From Nocardioides panacis (GTDB taxonomy: Bacteria; Actinomycetota; Actinomycetes; Propionibacteriales; Nocardioidaceae), in the NCBI RefSeq assembly GCF_019039255.1, contig NZ_CP077062.1:1984001-2048000 (forward strand): a DNA stretch of 64,000 bases. The letters are read 5' to 3'. Below the pieces are notes generated by a model. That model had not been told where the DNA came from and ran no database searches. It saw only the letters and a program-made list of their open reading frames with translations. The position numbers and the translations under genes are program-made. Below are positions 61,990-64,000 of the stretch, one piece after another (the first letter of the stretch is position 1; every line of letters begins with the position of its first letter).

Positions 61990-62892
61990 TCATCGTGACA
62001 GGACGGCTGCCACGACTGGTCGTACCCGCTCGACGTGCGTGACGAGACTGCCCATGAGCCGGTTGCGGGCGGCGAAGAGTCCCGTCGGGCCCAGGCGGTA
62101 GAGCAGGGCGCGCACGAGCAGCTGGTTCCAGTCGTCGCCCGTCTCCCACTCGTCGAGAAGCGAAGGAGATCCGCCGCGGAAGGTGAGCGCATCGGTGACG
62201 GCCACCGCGTTCGCCGTCCCGGCCGGCCTGAAGTAGGGAGGCCAGTCGATGACGGCCGGTGGGAGTCCGTCCGCCACCAGAACGTTGGGCAGGACGTCGC
62301 CGTGGACCACCTGGTCCCGGTCATCGACTGGAGCCAAGTGGTCGGTCAGGCAGCGGATGAGGTCGAGGGTGTCCCCGTCGGCGACAGGGACTGCCCCCTC
62401 CCACGCCAAGCGGTCCCCGTAGGCCCACGGGTCGTCGCGGTCGTTCATGAAGTCCGGTCGCGACAGGTCCTTGACGCTCTGGTGGAACGCGTCGCTGGCC
62501 TCCTTGACCTCGGCCAGCTCGCCGAGCAGCTCGACGTCGCGGCCCGGGAGGAACACGTGCGCTCCCCACCCGTCCACCGACCACGACCCGTGGTCCCCGC
62601 TCGGCAGCACCGGCTCCGGCACCCGAACGCAGTCGCTGTCCCAGGCGGCGTAGACCCCGCACACCCAGTCGTGCTCAGCGACGCAGCCGACTGGTTTGAC
62701 CACCACGCGACCGTCGGTCCAGACGTATCCGGCTCCGCCGGGCAGCCGACTCAGCCCGCGTTCACGAAGACCGAAGGCCCGGACTGCGCGAGGAGTGGGG
62801 CCGCGCCGACGCCACGCCCAGTCGGACTCGCCGAGCAGCCGCACCCCGCTCGCTGCCCCGTTGGCGGCGCTGACGCCGATCGGCTCGACCAT
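61990..62892 (-). CDS. aminoglycoside phosphotransferase (APH)-family kinase
   Basis: A 300-residue kinase-fold protein. RVVVKPVGC supplies the ATP-binding Lys. The catalytic loop is QVVHGDVLPNVLVADG (Asp near 198), and the metal-binding Asp lies in VIDWPPYFRPAG. The family includes antibiotic kinases and metabolic kinases such as homoserine or fructosamine kinases; the sequence does not tell which. Resistance should not be assumed. It is a single gene. Confidence 0.82.
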   Translation of the reverse strand: MVEPIGVSAANGAASGVRLLGESDWAWRRRGPTPRAVRAFGLRERGLSRLPGGAGYVWTDGRVVVKPVGCVAEHDWVCGVYAAWDSDCVRVPEPVLPSGDHGSWSVDGWGAHVFLPGRDVELLGELAEVKEASDAFHQSVKDLSRPDFMNDRDDPWAYGDRLAWEGAVPVADGDTLDLIRCLTDHLAPVDDRDQVVHGDVLPNVLVADGLPPAVIDWPPYFRPAGTANAVAVTDALTFRGGSPSLLDEWETGDDWNQLLVRALLYRLGPTGLFAARNRLMGSLVTHVERVRPVVAAVLSR

Positions 62893-63006
62893 CCAGGGAC
62901 CCTACCGGCGCGAACACCCGACAACGTCCACACCTCGGCGCGACCCGCTCGTTCATGTCGAGGCGCAAGCACGCCTAGGGAGCGGAAGGCGTGCACACTG
63001 ACGAGC

Positions 63007-63145
63007 GTGGATCATCTCGACAGCAAGCAGGTCTCCGCCGACCCCTGGTTGTCGCTCCGAGATCGAGGCCCTCATCACCGACGGCACCGTGTCCGATGCG
63101 AAGTCCGTCGCGGCGTCCGCCCTGCTGCTCTCCGCGAGTCCGTGC
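63007..63145 (+). pseudogene. possible remnant of a NUDIX hydrolase C-terminus
   Basis: A short plus-strand frame reads EIEALITDGTVSDAKSVAAS (about 63058-63120). It resembles the C-terminal helix of NUDIX ADP-ribose pyrophosphatases as I know them (EIxxLIxDGxxxDAKxVAALL). No NUDIX box is present, and the upstream GTG (63007) is in a different frame. It is therefore at best a fragment within the 296-base gap 62893-63188. Confidence 0.3.
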
Positions 63146-63160
63146 CTCGCCCGGGTTCAC

Positions 63161-63178
63161 GGCCGGCCATGGCCGGCC
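63161..63178. terminator. perfect 18-bp palindrome near the end of a GNAT gene
   Basis: ggccggccatggccggcc is its own reverse complement and is followed by a further ccacggccgg. It lies 11 bases beyond the stop of the minus-strand acetyltransferase gene, so it may act as its terminator, although a zero-loop palindrome is unusual for that role. Confidence 0.35.
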
Positions 63179-63188
63179 ACGGCCGGGC

Positions 63189-63779
63189 TCATGCGGGATC
63201 GACCGTCTTGACCATGACGCAGTTCTTCAGCCCCTTGGGCCGGTCGTAGGTGAAGCCGAGCCGCTCGTAGAGTCGGCGGGTGCCGTTGTAGAGGAACGAC
63301 GACGACATCTTCTTGGTCTGGTCGGTCAGGTCGTGCGGGTAGCTCTCGACCCGCCCGCCGCCGGCCTGCGCGATCAGCTCGAGCGCACCTGTGATCGCCA
63401 GCGCCGTCACCCCCTGCCGCCGGTGGCGCTTGTCGACGAAGACGCAGGTGATCCGGTAGTCGGGATCCACGGTCTTGGTGGCGTCGTACCCCTTGCGGTG
63501 GTGGAGGGTGGGCAACTCCACCGGGGTGCCGTACTCAGCCCACGCGATGGCCTCGTCGCCGACCATCACCAGGGCAGCGTGCGCCTTGCCCTGCTCGACA
63601 TAGGCCTTCTTCAGCGCCCGGTTGGCCTCCGCGCCCTGGCCGCGCTCGGGACCGTCAGGGTGGAACCAGATGCACCAGCAGCCCCCGAAGATGCCGTTGT
63701 GGCGCTGCACCAGCGCATCGAAGGCGGACCAGGTCTCGGGGCTGAGCGGCGCGATGGTGTACGACGAGTCGGTAGCCAT
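63189..63779 (-). CDS. GNAT-family N-acetyltransferase
   Basis: A 196-residue protein from ATG 63779 (MATDSSYTIAPLSPETW). The acetyl-CoA binding part is ITCVFVDKRHRRQGVTALAITGALELIAQAGG, with SSSFLYNGTRRLYERLGFTYDRP near the end. A distinctive GGCWCIWFHPDGPERG segment with paired Cys lies in the first third; this cys-rich segment is typical of a subgroup of uncharacterised actinobacterial GNATs. Confidence 0.88.
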   Translation of the reverse strand: MATDSSYTIAPLSPETWSAFDALVQRHNGIFGGCWCIWFHPDGPERGQGAEANRALKKAYVEQGKAHAALVMVGDEAIAWAEYGTPVELPTLHHRKGYDATKTVDPDYRITCVFVDKRHRRQGVTALAITGALELIAQAGGGRVESYPHDLTDQTKKMSSSFLYNGTRRLYERLGFTYDRPKGLKNCVMVKTVDPA

Positions 63780-63848
63780 GCACTTCACGGTATTCGATCC
63801 CGCGGGAAGTGACCCGCGGCCCGGCCGCTGGTCACCCGGGCTACCGGT

Positions 63849-64000
63849 TCACTCCTTCGGCGCAGCGGACGCGTCGACGCAGACGACTCCCCGGTTGCCG
63901 TCCTGGTCGGCGATCACGGTGAGCGAGGGCGCGTCGCTGTCATCGACGACGGTCCCACCCGCGGCGACGGCAGCGGCGATCCGTTGCCCGGCGACCTCGG
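63849..64000 (-). CDS. VOC/glyoxalase-like protein, C-terminal part, runs off the window edge
   Basis: The last 50 residues are present: EVAGQRIAAAVAAGGTVVDD, then APSLTVIADQDGNRGVVCVD and a short acidic tail ending at 63849. The AAGGTVV and ADQDGN elements are those of VOC-fold glyoxalase-like domains. The start lies beyond position 64000. Confidence 0.7.
   Translation of the reverse strand, partial: EVAGQRIAAAVAAGGTVVDDSDAPSLTVIADQDGNRGVVCVDASAAPKE

Noticed and set aside
61109-62149. A 346-codon minus-strand frame opposite the second DHFR-like gene
   Set aside because: Most is antisense shadow. Only the segment in the gap 61128-61417 looks protein-like, and it is noted separately.
61990-62892. 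Antibiotic-resistance kinase
   Set aside because: APH-fold motifs are present but the sequence does not match a resistance subgroup I can name, so only the broad family is reported.
1-64000. tRNA, rRNA, CRISPR, insertion sequences or prophage genes
   Set aside because: I looked for cloverleaf, CCA-end, transposase DDE, repeat-spacer and phage structural signatures and found none.

Overview
The window is very GC-rich (roughly 70% or more), with tightly packed, ATGA/GTGA-coupled genes, many GTG starts, SigE-type ECF sigma factors, a LAL-type LuxR regulator and lipid-linked glycan enzymes. This points to a high-GC actinobacterial chromosome, perhaps a Nocardioides-like or related soil actinomycete. 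The lineage is inference from gene content only. I see no rRNA, tRNA, CRISPR array, insertion sequence or phage module.

Layout. 1-1633: a two-component pair running off the left edge, then a response regulator cut off after its receiver domain. 1634-5641: a coupled three-gene exopolysaccharide-like operon (NodC/hyaluronan-synthase-type GT2, membrane-anchored beta-helix protein, beta-helix lipoprotein) with a locally AT-richer left junction. 5674-11039: a minus-strand run of GT-C glycosyltransferase, polyprenol-phosphate sugar synthase, GtrA and a two-component system. 11140-18888: internally shortened MFS, cold-shock protein, LAL regulator divergent from a membrane DJ-1/PfpI protein, LLM oxidoreductase and a frameshifted TIGR03118 protein. 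18989-20415: an anti-sigma-like protein coupled to an ECF sigma factor. 20462-22222: an unrecognised coiled-coil tail-anchored protein. 22720-27502: a coupled five-gene glycolipid-type operon (UPF0104 flippase, GT4, PIG-L deacetylase, membrane protein, PAP2/IPC-synthase-like). 27682-29854: ECF42 sigma factor, its YciI/DGPF partner and a PaaI thioesterase. 29896-36785: frameshifted desaturase, DUF4383 protein, receiver/thioredoxin-reductase-like fusion, FUSC protein and DHA2 exporter. 36982-42260: an anchored hypothetical protein, a single-polypeptide SEDS/class B PBP fusion and a convergent MreB. 42381-46963: membrane protein, ECF sigma factor, BNR-repeat anti-sigma-like protein and a doubly frameshifted dimethylformamidase-like lipoprotein. 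47158-52200: an fdsGBAD NAD-dependent formate dehydrogenase operon. 52224-64000: mostly single metabolic genes (VOC, YciI, GNAT, saccharopine dehydrogenase, GH43, two DHFR/RibD-like reductases, APH-type kinase) and very small membrane proteins.

A pattern cuts across the window. At six places a gene is broken, or loses its natural start, exactly at a run of six or seven C or G, and removing one base repairs it each time. This looks like homopolymer over-calling, though true frameshifts cannot be excluded from sequence alone. The most interesting biology is the SEDS-PBP fusion beside mreB, the three-gene polysaccharide operon, the flippase/GT4/PIG-L/PAP2 operon, and the receiver/TrxR-like fusion lacking the redox CxxC.
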